Shown here: in pieces, positions 36,739 through 48,995 of the stretch | Layout: every line of letters starts with the position of its first letter | Numbering within the stretch: position 1 is the first letter of the stretch | The notes under the pieces: model-generated | What the model was told of the DNA's origin: nothing | The model's database searches: none | The model's input: the letters and a program-made list of their open reading frames with translations, nothing else | Assembly: GCA_023053575.1 (NCBI GenBank) | Contig: JAKZAP010000184.1 | Coordinates: 1 to 64,000, forward strand | Length of the DNA: 64,000 nucleotides | Direction of reading: 5' to 3' | Source of the DNA: Branchinecta lynchi | Taxonomy: Eukaryota > Arthropoda > Branchiopoda > Anostraca > Branchinectidae | Translations under genes and position numbers: made by a program

Positions 36739-39700
36739 CCACAAGGTTGGTTTTCCCGCAGGGTTTGTTTTCCCACAAGGTTAGTTTTCCCGCAAGGTTT
36801 GTTTCCCCACAAGGTTTGTTTTCCCACAAGGATTGTTTTCTCACAAGGTTTGTTTTCCCACTAGGTTTGTTTCCCCACAAGGTTTGTTTTCCCACAAGGT
36901 TTGTTTTCCCCCAAGGTTGGTTTTCCCGCAAGGTTGGTTTTCCCACAAGGTTTGTTTTCCCACTGTGTTGGTTTTCCCAAAAGGTTCGCTTTCCCACAAG
37001 GTTCGTTTTCCCACAAGGTTGGTTTTCCCACAAGGTTGGTTTTCCCGCAGGGTTGCTTTCCCCATAAGGTTGGTTTTCCCACAAGGTTTGTTTTCTCACA
37101 AGGTTTGTTTTCCCACTAGGTTGTTTTTCCCACTAGGTTGGTTTTCCGAAAAGGTTTGTTTTCCCACAAGCTTTGTTTTCCCCCAAGGTTGGTTTTCCCG
37201 CAAGGTTGGTTTTCCCACAAGGTTTGTTTTCCCACTGTGTTGGTTTTCCCAAAAGGTTCTCTTTCCCGCAAGGCTGGTTTTCCCACAAGGTTTATTTCCC
37301 CACAATGTTTGTTTTCTCACAAGGTTTGTTTTCCCACAAGGTTGGTTTTCCCGAAAGGTTTGTTTCCCCACAAGGTTGGTTTTCCCACAAGGCTGGTTTT
37401 CCCGCAGGGTTTGTTTTCCCACAAGGTTAGTTTTCCCGCAAGGTTTGTTTTCCCACAAGGTTAGTTTTCCCACAAGGTTTGTTTCCCCACAAGGTTTGTT
37501 TCCCCACAAGGTTTGTTTTCCCACAAGGATTGTTTTCTCACAAGGTTTGTTTTCCCACTGTGTTGGTTTTCCCAAAAGGTTCGCTTTCCCGCAAGGTTCG
37601 CTTTCCCACAAGGTTTGTTTTCCCACAAGCTTTGTTTTCACACTTTGTTGGTTTTCCCAAAAGGTTTGCTTTCCCGCAAGGTTGGTTTTCCCACAAGGTT
37701 TGTTTCCCCACAAGGTTTGTTTTCCCACAAGGTTTGTTTTCCCACAAGGTTGGTTTTCCCGAAAGGTTTGTTTCCCCACAAGGTTGGTTTTCCCACAAGG
37801 TTGGTTTTCCCGCAGGGTTTGTTTTCCCACAAGGTTAGTTTTCCCGCAAGGTTTGTTTCCCCACAAGGTTTGTTTTCCCACAAGGATTGTTTTCTCACAA
37901 GGTTTGTTTTCCCACTAGGTTTGTTTCCCCACAAGGTTTGTTTTCCCACAAGGTTTGTTTTCCCCCAAGGTTGGTTTTCCCGCAAGGTTGGTTTTCCCAC
38001 AAGGTTTGTTTTCCCGCTGTGTTGGTTTTCCCAAAAGGTTCGCTTTCCCGCAAGGTTGGTTTTCCCCCAAGGTTGGTTTTCCCGCAGGGTTTGTTTTCCC
38101 ACAAGGTTAGTTTTCCCGCAAGGTTTGTTTCCCCACAAGGTTTGTTTTCCCAGAAGGTTTGTTTTCCCACTGTGTTGGTTTTCCCAAAAGGTTCGCTTTC
38201 CCACAAGGTTGTTTTTCCCACAAGGTTGGTTTTCCCGCAGGGTTGCTTTCCCCATCAGGTTGGTTTTCCCACAAGGTTTGTTTTCTCACAAGGTTTGTTT
38301 TCCCACTAGGTTGTTTTTCCCACTAGGTTGGTTTTCCCACAAGGTTTGTTTTCCCACAAGCTTTGTTTACCCCCAAGGTTGTTTTTCCCACTAGGTTGGT
38401 TTTCCCACAAGGTTTGTTTTCCCACAAGCTTTGTTTTCCCCCAAGGTTGGTTTTCCCGCAAGGTTGGTTTACCCACAAGGTTTGTTTTCCCACTGTGTTG
38501 GTTTTCCCAAAAGGTTCGCTTTCCCGCAAGGTTGGTTTTCCCACAAGGTTTGTTTCCCCACAAGGTTTGTTTTCCCACAAGGTTTGTTTTCCCACAAGGT
38601 TGGTTTTCCCGAAAGGTTTGTTTCCCCACAAGGTTGGTTTTCCCACAAGGTTGGTTTTCCCGCAGGGTTTGTTTTCCCAAAAGGTTAGTTTTCCCGCAAG
38701 GTTTGTTTCCCCACAAGGTTTGTTTTCCCACAAGGTTTGTTTTCCCACTGTGTTGGTTTTCCCAAAAGGTTCGCTTTCCCAAAAGGTTGGTTTTCCCACA
38801 AGGTTGGTTTTCCCACAAGGTTGGTTTTCCCGCAGGGATGCTTTCCCCATAAGGTTGGTTTTCCCCAAAAGGTTCGCTTTCCCCGCAAGGCTGGTTTTCC
38901 CACAAGGTTTGTTTCCCCACAATGTTTGTTTTCTCACAAGGTTTGTTTTCCCACAAGGTTGGTTTTCCCGAAAGGTTTGTTTCCCCACAAGGTTGGTTTT
39001 CCCACAAGGCTGGTTTTCCCGCAGGGTTTGTTTTCCCACAAGGTTAGTTTTCCCGCAAGGTTTGTTTTCCCACAAGGTTAGTTTTCCCCACAAGGTTTGT
39101 TTCCCCACAAGGTTTGTTTCCCCACAAGGTTTGTTTTCCCACAAGGATTGTTTTCTCACAAGGTTTGTTTTCCCACTGTGTTGGTTTTCCCAAGAGGTTC
39201 GCTTTCCCGCAAGGTTCGCTTTCCCGCAAGGTTGGTTTTCCCACAAGGTTTGTTTTCTCACAAGGTTTGTGTTCCCACTAGGTTTGTTTCCCCACAAGGT
39301 TTGTTTTCTCACAAGGTTTGTTTTCCCACTGTGTTGGTTTTCCCAAAAGGTTCGCTTTCCCGCAAGGTTGGTTTTCCCCACAAGGTTGGTTTTCCCGCAG
39401 GGTTTTGTTTCCCCATAAGGTTGGTTTTCCCAAAAGATTTGTTTTCTCACAAGGTTTGTTTCCCCACAAGGTTGGTTTTCCCACAAGGTTGGTTTTCCCG
39501 CAAGGTTTGTTTTCCCACAAGGTTAGTTTTCCCGCAAGGTTTGTTTCCCCACAAGGTTTGTTTCCCCACAAGGTTTGTTTTCCCACTGTGTTGGTTTTCC
39601 CAAAAGGTTCGCTTTCCCAAAAGGTTGGTTTTCCCACAAGGTTGGTTTTCCCACAAGGTTGGTTTTCCCGCAGGGATGCTTTCCCCATAAGGTTGGTTTT

Positions 39701-40879
39701 CCCAAAAGGTTCGCTTTCCCGCAAGGCTGGTTTTCCCACAAGGTTTGTTTCCCCACAATGTTTGTTTTCTCACAAGGTTTGTTTTCCCACAAGGCTTGTT
39801 TTCCCACAAGGTTTGTTTTGCCACAAGGTTGGTTTTCCAGAAAGGTTTGTTTCCCCACAAGGTTTGTTTTCCCGCAGGGTTTGTTTTCCCACAAGGTTAG
39901 TTTTCCTGCAAGGTTTGTTTTCCCACAAGGTTAGTTTTCCCACAAGGTTTGTTTCCCCACAAGGTTTGTTTCCCCACAAGGTTTGTTTTCCCACAAGGAT
40001 TGTTTTCCCACAAGGTTTGTTTTCCCACTGTGTTGGTTTTCCCAAAAGGTTCGCTTTCCCGCAAGGTTGGTTTTCCCACAAGGTTGGTTTTCCCGCAGGG
40101 TTTGTTTCCCCATAAGGTTGGTTTTCCCAAAAGGTTTGTTTTCTCACAAGGTTTGTTTTCCCACTAGGTTGGTTTTCCCACAAGGTTTGTTTTCCCACAA
40201 GGTTTGTTTACCCACAAGGTTTGTTTTCCCCCAAGGTTGGTTTTCCCGCAAGGTTGGTTTTCCCATAAGGTTGGTTTTCCCACAAGGTTGGTTTTCCCGC
40301 AAGGTTAGTTTTCCCACAAGGTCTGATTTAACACAATGTTTGTTTTCCCACAAGGCTGGTTTTCCCGAAAGGTTTGTTCCCCCACAAGGTTGGTTTTCCC
40401 ACAAGGTTGGTTTTCCCGCAGGGTTTGTTTTCCCACAAGGTTAGTTTTCCCGCAAGGTTTGTTTTCCCACAAGGTTGGTTTTCCCGAAAGGTTTGTTTCC
40501 CCACAAGGTTGGTTTTCCCACAAGGTTGGTTTTCCCGCAGGGTTTGTTTTCCCACAAGGTTAGTTTTCCCGCAAGGTTTGTTTCCCCACAAGGTTTGTTT
40601 TCCCACAAGGTTTGTTTTCCCACTGTGTTGGTTTTCCAAAAAGGTTCGCTTTCCCACAAGGTTGGTTTTCCCACAAGGTTGGTTTTTCCACAAGGTTGAT
40701 TTTCCCGCAGGGTTGCTTTCCCCATGAGGTTGGTTTTCCCACAAGGTTTGTTTTCTCACAAGGTTTGTTTTCCCACTAGGTTGTTTTTCCCACTAGGTTG
40801 GTTTTCCCACAAGGTTTGTTTTCCCACAAGCTTTGTTTTCCCCCAAGGTTGGTTTTCCCGCAGGGTTTTTTTTCCCACA

Positions 40880-43800
40880 AGGTTAGTTTTCCCGCAAGGT
40901 TTGTTTCCCCACAAGGTTTGTTTTCCCACAAGGTTTGTTTTCCCACTGTGTTGGTTTTCCCAAAAGGTTCGCTTTCCCACAAGGTTGGTTTTCCCACAAG
41001 GTTGGTTTTCCCACAAGGTTGGTTTTCCCGCAGGGTTGCTTTCCCCATAAGGTTGGTTTTCCCACAAGGTTTGTTTTCCCACAAGGTTTGTTTCCCCACA
41101 AGGTTTGTTTCCCCACAAGGTTTGTTTCCCCACAAGGTTTGTTTTCCCACAAGGATTGTTTTCTCACAAGGTTTGTTTTCCCACAAGGTTTGTTTCCCCA
41201 CAAGGTTTGTTTCCCCACAAGGTTTGTTTTCCCACAAGGTTAGTTTTCCCACAAGGTTTGTTTCCCCACAAGGTTTGTTTCCCCACAAGGTTTGTTTTCC
41301 CACAAGGATTGTTTTCTCACAAGGTTTGTTTTCCCACTGTGTTGGTTTTCCCAAGAGGTTCGCTTTCCCGCAAGGTTCGCTTTCCCGCAAGGTTGGTTTT
41401 CCCACAAGGTTTGTTTTCTCACAAGGTTTGTTTTCCCACTAGGTTTGTTTCCCCACAAGGTTTGTTTTCTCACAAGGTTTGTTTTCCCACAAGGTTTGTT
41501 TCCCCACAAGGTTTGTTTCCCCACAAGGTTTGTTTTCCCACAAGGATTGTTTTCTCACAAGGTTTGTTTTCCCACTGTGTTGGTTTTCCCAAGAGGTTCG
41601 CTTTCCCGCAAGGTTCGCTTTCCCGCAAGGTTGGTTTTCCCACGAGGTTTGTTTTCTCACAAGGTTTGTTTTCCCACTAGGTTTGTTTTCCCACAAGGTT
41701 TGTTTTCTCACAAGGTTTGTTTTCCCACAAGGTTTGTTTTCCCACAAGGTTTGTTTTCCCACAAGGTTTGTTTTGCCACAAGGTTGTTTTTCCAGAAAGG
41801 TTTGTTTCCCCACAAGGTTGGTTTTCCCACAAGGTTTGTTTTCCCGCAGGGTTTGTTTTCCCATAAGGTTAGTTTTCCCGCAAGGTTTGTTTTCCCACAA
41901 GGTTAGTTTTCCCACAAGGTTTGTTTCCCCACAAGGTTTGTTTCCCCACAAGGTTTGTTTTCCCACAAGGATTGTTTTCTCACAAGGTTTGTTTTCCCAC
42001 TGTGTTGGTTTTCCCAAAAGGTTCGCTTTCCCGCAAGGTTGGTTTTCCCACAAGGTTGGTTTTCCCGCAGGGTTTGTTTCCCCATAAGGTTGGTTTTCCC
42101 ACAAGGTTTGTTTTCTCACAAGGTTTGTTTTCCCACTAGGTTGGTTTTCCCACAAGGTTTGTTTTCCCACAAGGTTTGTTTACCCACAAGGTTTGTTTTC
42201 CCCCAAGGTTGGTTTTCCCGCAAGGTTGGTTTTCCCATAAGGTTGGTTTTCCCACAAGGTTGGTTTTCCCGCAAGGTTAGTTTTCCCACAAGGTCTGATT
42301 TAACACAATGTTTGTTTTCCCACAAGGTTGGTTTTCCCGAAAGGTTTGTTTCCCCACAAGGTTGGTTTTCCCACAAGGTTGGTTTTCCCGCAGGGTTTGT
42401 TTTCCCACAAGGTTAGTTTTCCCGCAAGGTTTGTTTTCCCACAAGGTTGGTTTTCCCGAAAGGTTTGTTTCCCCACAAGGTTGGTTTTCCCACAAGGTTG
42501 GTTTTCCCGCAGGGTTTGTTTTCCCACAAGGTTAGTTTTCCCGCAAGGTTTGTTTCCCCACAAGGTTTGTTTTCCCACAAGGTTTGTTTTCCCACTGTGT
42601 TGGTTTTCCCAAAAGGTTCGCTTTCCCACAAGGTTGGTTTTCCCACAAGGTTGGTTTTCCCACAAGGTTGGTTTTCCCGCAGGGTTGCTTTCCCCATAAG
42701 GTTGGTTTTCCCACAAGGTTTGTTTTCCCACAAGGTTTGTTTCCCCACAAGGTTTGTTTCCCCACAAGGTTTGTTTCCCCACAAGGTTTGTTTTCCCACA
42801 AGGATTGTTTTCTCACAAGGTTTGTTTTCCCACAAGGTTTGTTTCCCCACAAGGTTTGTTTCCCCACAAGGTTTGTTTTCCCACAAGGTTAGTTTTCCCA
42901 CAAGGTTTGTTTCCCCACAAGGTTTGTTTCCCCACAAGGTTTGTTTTCCCACAAGGATTGTTTTCTCACAAGGTTTGTTTTCCCACTGTGTTGGTTTTCC
43001 CAAGAGGTTCGCTTTCCCGCAAGGTTCGCTTTCCCGCAAGGTTGGTTTTCCCACAAGGTTTGTTTTCTCACAAGGTTTGTTTTCCCACTAGGTTTGTTTC
43101 CCCACAAGGTTTGTTTTCTCACAAGGTTTGTTTTCCCACAAGGTTTGTTTCCCCACAAGGTTTGTTTCCCCACAAGGTTTGTTTTCCCACAAGGATTGTT
43201 TTCTCACAAGGTTTGTTTTCCCACTGTGTTGGTTTTCCCAAGAGGTTCGCTTTCCCGCAAGGTTCGCTTTCCCGCAAGGTTGGTTTTCCCACGAGGTTTG
43301 TTTTCTCACAAGGTTTGTTTTCCCACTAGGTTTGTTTTCCCACAAGGTTTGTTTTCTCACAAGGTTTGTTTTCCCACAAGGTTTGTTTTCCCACAAGGTT
43401 TGTTTTCCCACAAGGTTTGTTTTGCCACAAGGTTGTTTTTCCAGAAAGGTTTGTTTCCCCACAAGGTTGGTTTTCCCACAAGGTTTGTTTTCCCGCAGGG
43501 TTTGTTTTCCCATAAGGTTAGTTTTCCCGCAAGGTTTGTTTTCCCACAAGGTTAGTTTTCCCACAAGGTTTGTTTCCCCACAAGGTTTGTTTCCCCACAA
43601 GGTTTGTTTTCCCACAAGGATTGTTTTCTCACAAGGTTTGTTTTCCCACTGTGTTGGTTTTCCCAAAAGGTTCGCTTTCCCGCAAGGTTGGTTTTCCCAC
43701 AAGGTTGGTTTTCCCGCAGGGTTTGTTTCCCCATAAGGTTGGTTTTCCCACAAGGTTTGTTTTCTCACAAGGTTTGTTTTCCCACTAGGTTGGTTTTCCC

Positions 43801-44340
43801 ACAAGGTTTGTTTTCCCACAAGGTTTGTTTACCCACAAGGTTTGTTTTCCCCCAAGGTTGGTTTTCCCGCAAGGTTGGTTTTCCCATAAGGTTGGTTTTC
43901 CCACAAGGTTGGTTTTCCCGCAAGGTTAGTTTTCCCACAAGGTCTGATTTAACACAATGTTTGTTTTCCCACAAGGTTGGTTTTCCCGAAAGGTTTGTTT
44001 CCCCACAAGGTTGGTTTTCCCACAAGGTTGGTTTTCCCGCAGGGTTTGTTTTCCCACTAGGTTAGTTTTCCCGCAAGGTTTGTTTTCCCACAAGGTTGGT
44101 TTTCCCGAAAGGTTTGTTTCCCCACAAGGTTGGTTTTCCCACAAGGTTGGTTTTCCCGCAGGGTTTGTTTTCCCACAAGGTTAGTTTTCCCGCAAGGTTT
44201 GTTTCCCCACAAGGTTTGTTTTCCCACAAGGTTTGTTTTCCCACTGTGTTGGTTTTCCCAAAAGGTTCGCTTTCCCACAAGGTTGGTTTTCCCACAAGGT
44301 TGGTTTTCGCACAAGGTTGGTTTTCCCGCAGGGTTGCTTT
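40880..44340 (+). repeat. Tandem duplication, period 1,649 bp (about 2.1 copies)
   Basis: Unit order at about 40880-42690 recurs at offset 1,649 bp (exactly 97 units). Identity is high, with a few substitutions near the right edge (for example CACTAGGTTAG near 44056 against CACAAGGTTAG near 42407). The divergent marker unit occurs at 42294 and 43943. Confidence 0.85.
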
Positions 44341-47300
44341 CCCTAGAAGGTTGGTGATCCCACAAGGTTTGTTTTCTCACAAGGTTTGTTTTCCCACTAG
44401 GTTGTTTTTCCCACTAGGTTGGTTTTCCCACAAGGTTTGTTTTCCCACAAGCTTTGTTTTCCCCCAAGGTTGGTTTTCCCGCAGGGTTTGTTTTCCCACA
44501 AGGTTAGTTTTCCCGCAAGGTTTGTTTCCCCACAAGGTTTGTTTTCCCACAAGCTTTGTTTTCCCACTGTGTTGGTTTTCCCAAAAGGTTCGCTTTCCCA
44601 CAAGGTTGGTTTTCCCACAAGGTTGGTTTTCCCGCAGGGTTGATTTCCCCCTAAGGTTGGTTTTCCCACAAGGTTTGTTTTCTCATAAGGTTTGTTTTCC
44701 CACTAGGTTGTTTTTCCCACTAGGTTGGTTTTCCCACAAGGTTTGTTTTCCCACAAGCTTTGTTTTCCCCCAAGGTTGTTTTTCCACTAGGTTGGTTTTC
44801 CCACAAGGTTTGTTTTCCCACAAGCTTTGTTATCCCCCAAGGTTGGTTTTCCCGCAAGGTTGGTTTACCCACAAGGTTTGTTTTCCCACTGTGTTGGTTT
44901 TCCCAAAAGGTTCGCTTTCCCGCAAGGTTGATTTTCCCACAAGGTTTGTTTCCCCACAAGGTTTGTTTTCCCACAAGGATTTTTTTCCCACAAGGTTGGT
45001 TTTCCCGAAAGGTTTGTTTCCCCACAAGGTTGGTTTTCCCACAAGGTTGGTTTTCCCGCAGGGTTTGTTTTCCCACAAGGTTAGTTTTCCCGCAAGGTTT
45101 GTTTCCCCACAAGGTTTGTTTTCCCACAAGGTTTGTTTTCCCACTGTGTTGGTTTTCCCAAAAGGTTCGCTTTCCCAAAAGGTTGGTTTTCCCACAAGGT
45201 TGGTTTTCCCACAAGGTTGGTTTTCCCGCAGGGTTGCTTTCCCCATAAGGTTGGTTTCCCCAAAAGGTTCGCTTTCCCGCAAGGCTGGTTTTCCCACAAG
45301 GTTTGTTTCCCCACAATGTTTGTTTTCTCACAAGGTTTGTTTTCCCACTGTGTTGGTTTTCCCAAAAGGTTCGCTTTCCCGCAAGGTTGGTTTTCCCACA
45401 AGGTTTGTTTCCCCACAAGGTTTGTTTTCCCACAAGGTTTTTTTTCCCGAAAGGTTTGTTTCCCCACAAGGTTGGTTTTCCCACAAGGTTGGTTTTCCCG
45501 CAGGGTTTGTTTTCCCACAAGGTTAGTTTTCCCGCAAGGTTTGTTTCCCCACAAGGTTTGTTTTCCCACAAGGTTTGTTTTCCCACTGTGTTGGTTTTCC
45601 CAAAAGGTTCGCTTTCCCAAAAGGTTGGTTTTCCCACAAGGTTGGTTTTCCCACAAGGTTGGTTTTCCCGCAGGGTTGCTTTCCCCATAAGGTTGGTTTT
45701 CCCAAAAGGTTCGCTTTCCCGCAAGGCTGGTTTTCCCACAAGGTTTGTTTCCCCACAATGTTTGTTTTCTCACAAGGTTTGTTTTCCCACAAGGTTGGTT
45801 TTCCCGAAAGGTTTGTTTCCCCACAAGGTTGGTTTTCCCACAAGGCTGGTTTTCCCGCAGGGTTTGTTTTCCCACAAGGTTAGTTTTCCCGCAAGGTTTG
45901 TTTTCCCACAAGGTTAGTTTTCCCACAAGGTTTGTTTCCCCACAAGGTTTGTTTCCCCACAAGGTTTGTTTTCCCACAAGGATTGTTTTCTCACAAGGTT
46001 TGTTTTCCCACTGTGTTGGTTTTCCCAAGAGGTTCGCTTTCCCGCAAGGTTCGCTTTCCCGCAAGGTTGGTTTTCCCACAAGGTTTGTTTTCTCACAAGG
46101 TTTGTTTTCCCACTAGGTTTGTTTCCCCACAAGGTTTGTTTTCTCACAAGGTTTGTTTTCCCACAAGGTTTGTTTTCCCACAAGGTTTGTTTTCCCACAA
46201 GGTTTGTTTTGCCACAAGGTTGGTTTTCCAGAAAGGTTTGTTTCCCCACAAGGTTGGTTTTCCCACAAGGTTTGTTTTCCCGCAGGGTTTGTTTTCCCAC
46301 AAGGTTAGTTTTCCCGCAAGGTTTGTTTTCCCACAAGGTTAGTTTTCCCACAAGGTTTGTTTCCCCACAAGGTTTGTTTCCCCACAAGGTTTGTTTTCCC
46401 ACAAGGATTGTTTTCTCACAAGGTTTGTTTACCCACAAGGTTTGTTTTCCCCCAAGGTTGGTTTTCCCGCAAGGTTGGTTTTCCCATAAGGTTGGTTTTC
46501 CCGCTAGGTTTGTTTCCCCACAAGGTTTGTTTTCCCACAAGGTTTGTTTTCCCCCAAGGTTGGTTTTCCCACTAGGTTTGTTTCCCCACAAGGTTTGTTT
46601 TCTCACAAGGTTTGTTTTCCCACAAGGTTTGTTTTCCCACAAGGTTTGTTTTCCCACAAGGTTTTTTTTCCCACAAGGTTGGTTTTCCCGAAAGGTTTGT
46701 TTCCCCACAAGGTTGGTTTTCCCACAAGGTTGGTTTTCCCGCAGGGTTTGTTTTCCCACAAGGTTCATTTTCCCGCAAGGTTTGTTTTCCCACAAGGTTA
46801 GTTTTCCCACAAGGTTTGTTTTCCCACAAGGTTTGTTTCCCCACAAGTATTGTTTTCCCACTGTTTTGGTTTTCCCATAAGGTTGTCTTTCCCACAAGGT
46901 TTGTTTTCCCACAAGGTTTGTTTTCCCTCAAGATTTGTGTTTCCTCTAGGTTGGTTTTCCCACAAGGTTGGTTTTCCCACAGCGTTAGTTTTCTCACAAG
47001 GTTGGTTTTCCCACAAGGTTTGTTTCCCCACAAGGTTGGTTTTCCCGCAGGGTTTGTTTTCCCACAAGGTTAGTTTTCCCGCAAGGTTTGTTTCCCCACA
47101 AGGTTTGTTTTCCCACAAGGTTTGTTTTCTCACAAGGTTTGTTTTCCCACTAGGTTGTTTTTCCCAATAGGTTGGTTTTCCCACAAGGTTTGTTTTCCCA
47201 CAAGCTTTGTTTTCCCCCAAGGTTGGTTTTCCCGCAAGGTTGGTTTTCCCACAAGGTTTGTTTTCCCACTGTGTTGGTTTTCCCAAAAGGTTCGCTTTCC

Positions 47301-48983
47301 CGCAAGGTTGGTTTCCCGCAAGGTTGGTTTTCCCATAAGGTTCGTTTCCCCACAAGGTTTGTTTTCCCATAAGGTTTGTTTTCCCACAAGGTTTGTTTTC
47401 CCACAAGGTTTGTTTTCCCACAAGGTTGGTTTTCCCGCAAGGTTGGTTTTCCCACAAGGTTTGTTTTCCCACTGTGTTGGTTTTCCCAAAAGGTTCGCTT
47501 TCCCACAAGGTTGGTTTTCCCACAAGGTTGGTTTTCCCGCAGGGTTGCTTTCCCCATAAGGTTTGTTTTCCCACAAGGTTTGTTTTCCCACAAGGTTTGT
47601 TTTCCCACAAGGTTGGTTTTCCCGAAAGGTTTGTTTCCCCACAAGGTTGGTTTTCCCACAAGGTTGGTTTTCCAGCAGGGTTTGTTTTCCCACAAGGTTA
47701 GTTTTCCCGCAAGGTTTGTTTTCCCACAAGGTTAGTTTTCCCACAGGGTTTGTTTCCCCACAAGGTTTGTTTCCCCACAAGGTTTGTTTTCCCACTGTGT
47801 TGGTTTTCCCAAAAGGTTCGCTTTCCCACAAGGTTGGTTTTCCCACAAGGTTGGTTTTCCCGCAGGGTTGCTTTCCCCATAAGGTTTGTTTTCCCACAAG
47901 GTTTGTTTTCCCACAAGGTTTGTTTTCCCACAAGGTTGGTTTTCCCGAAAGGTTTGTTTCCCCACAAGGTTGGTTTTCCCACAAGGTTGGTTTTCCAGCA
48001 GGGTTTGTTTTCCCACAAGGTTAGTTTTCCCGCAAGGTTTGTTTTCCCACAAGGTTAGTTTTCCCACAGGGTTTGTTTCCCCACAAGGTTTGTTTCCCCA
48101 CAAGGTTTGTTTTCCCACAAGGTTTGTTTTCCCACAAGGTTTGTTTTCCCACAAGGTTGGTTTTCCCGCAAGGTTGGTTTTCCCACAAGGTTTGTTTTCC
48201 CACTGTGTTGGTTTTCCCAAAAGGTTCGCTTTCCCACAAGGTTGGTTTTCCCACAAGGTTGGTTTTCCCGCAGGGATGCTTTCCCCATAAGGTTTGTTTT
48301 CCCACAAGGTTTGTTTTCCCACAAGGTTTGTTTTCCCACAAGGTTGGTTTTCCCGAAAGGTTTGTTTCCCCACAAGGTTGGTTTTCCCACAAGGTTGGTT
48401 TTCCAGCAGGGTTTGTTTTCCCACAAGGTTAGTTTTCCCGCAAGGTTTGTTTTCCCACAAGGTTAGTTTTCCCACAGGGTTTGTTTCCCCACAAGGTTTG
48501 TTTCCCCACAAGGTTTGTTTTCCCACTGTGTTGGTTTTCCCAAAAGGTTCGCTTCCAAAGGTTTGTTTCCCCACAAGGTTGGTTTTCCCACAAGGTTGGT
48601 TTTCCAGCAGGGTTTGTTTTCCCACAAGGTTAGTTTTCCCGCAAGGTTTGTTTTCCCACAAGGTTAGTTTTCCCACAGGGTTTGTTTCCCCACAAGGTTT
48701 GTTTCCCCACAAGGTTTGTTTTCCCACAAGGATTGTTTTCTCACAAGGTTTGTTTTCCCACTGTGTTGGTTTTTCCAAAAGGTTCGCTTTCCCGCAAGGT
48801 TGGTTTTCCCACAAGGTTCGTTTTCCCGCAGGGTTTGTTTCCCCATAAGGTTGGTTTTCCCACAAGGTTTGTTTTCTTACAAGGTTTGTTTTCCCACAAG
48901 GTTTGTTTTCCCACAAGGTTTTTTTTTCCCACAAGGTTGGTTTTCCCGCAGGGTTTGTTTTCCCACAAAGTTAGTTTTCCCGA

Positions 48984-48995
48984 AAGGTTTACCTT
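48984..48995. other. Orientation switch 1 (plus to minus), AAGGT-TT-ACCTT
   Basis: Satellite changes sense between 48990 and 48991. The junction is an inverted repeat of 5-bp arms with a TT spacer. The unit order on the two sides is not a mirror image beyond the arms, so this is an inversion or template switch joining different parts of the array, not a simple hairpin duplication. Confidence 0.9.

Larger units (their letters stand above)
16984..43959 (+). repeat. Divergent unit B (TCTGATTTAACACAATG), 13 copies
   Basis: This 17-bp unit departs from consensus at many positions yet is identical in 13 copies starting at 16984, 18225, 20690, 22152, 24074, 25757, 27116, 30476, 31733, 33092, 40322, 42294 and 43943. 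Spacings are 1241, 2465, 1462, 1922, 1683, 1359, 3360, 1257, 1359, 7230, 1972 and 1649 bp. Most are exact multiples of 17 or within 1 bp; the two exceptions (3360 and 7230) span retrotransposon DNA. It always follows a GGTTAGTTTTCCCACAAGG unit. It is absent from 1-16.9 kb and from 44-64 kb. The span is first to last copy. Confidence 0.92.
2318..46936 (+). repeat. Divergent unit A (CCCTCAAGATTT), 7 scattered copies
   Basis: A pair of unusual units, CCCTCAAGATTTCTTTTTCC then TCTAGG (or ATTTG in the second form), occurs at 2318, 2488, 4148, 4318, 8512, 10416 and 46925 (start of CCCTC). The first two are 170 bp apart (10 units). All but one lie in the first 11 kb. The copy at 46925 has an extra change (ATTTGTGTTTCC). 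Copies trace the 1830-, 1904- and 6194-bp duplications. The span given is first to last copy, not continuous. Confidence 0.85.
36734..48990 (+). repeat. 17-bp satellite array, segment 3 (+ sense)
   Basis: Satellite continues after the LINE in the original orientation, with no other insertion. The part near 36.76-37.5 kb resembles the order at 240-1000. From 40.3 to 44.0 kb it carries divergent unit B and the 1,649-bp duplication. From 44.3 to 48.9 kb unit order is more mixed. Point changes outside the usual set (GGTGATCCCAC near 44354) and a short deletion near 48553 (GCTTCCAAAGG) mark it. It ends at the first orientation flip. Confidence 0.96.

Noticed and set aside
36735..36827. ATG at 36827 (minus) as the start of the retrotransposon protein
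   Set aside because: The first 31 residues are translated satellite. The LINE is simply truncated and its frame happens to join an open satellite frame.
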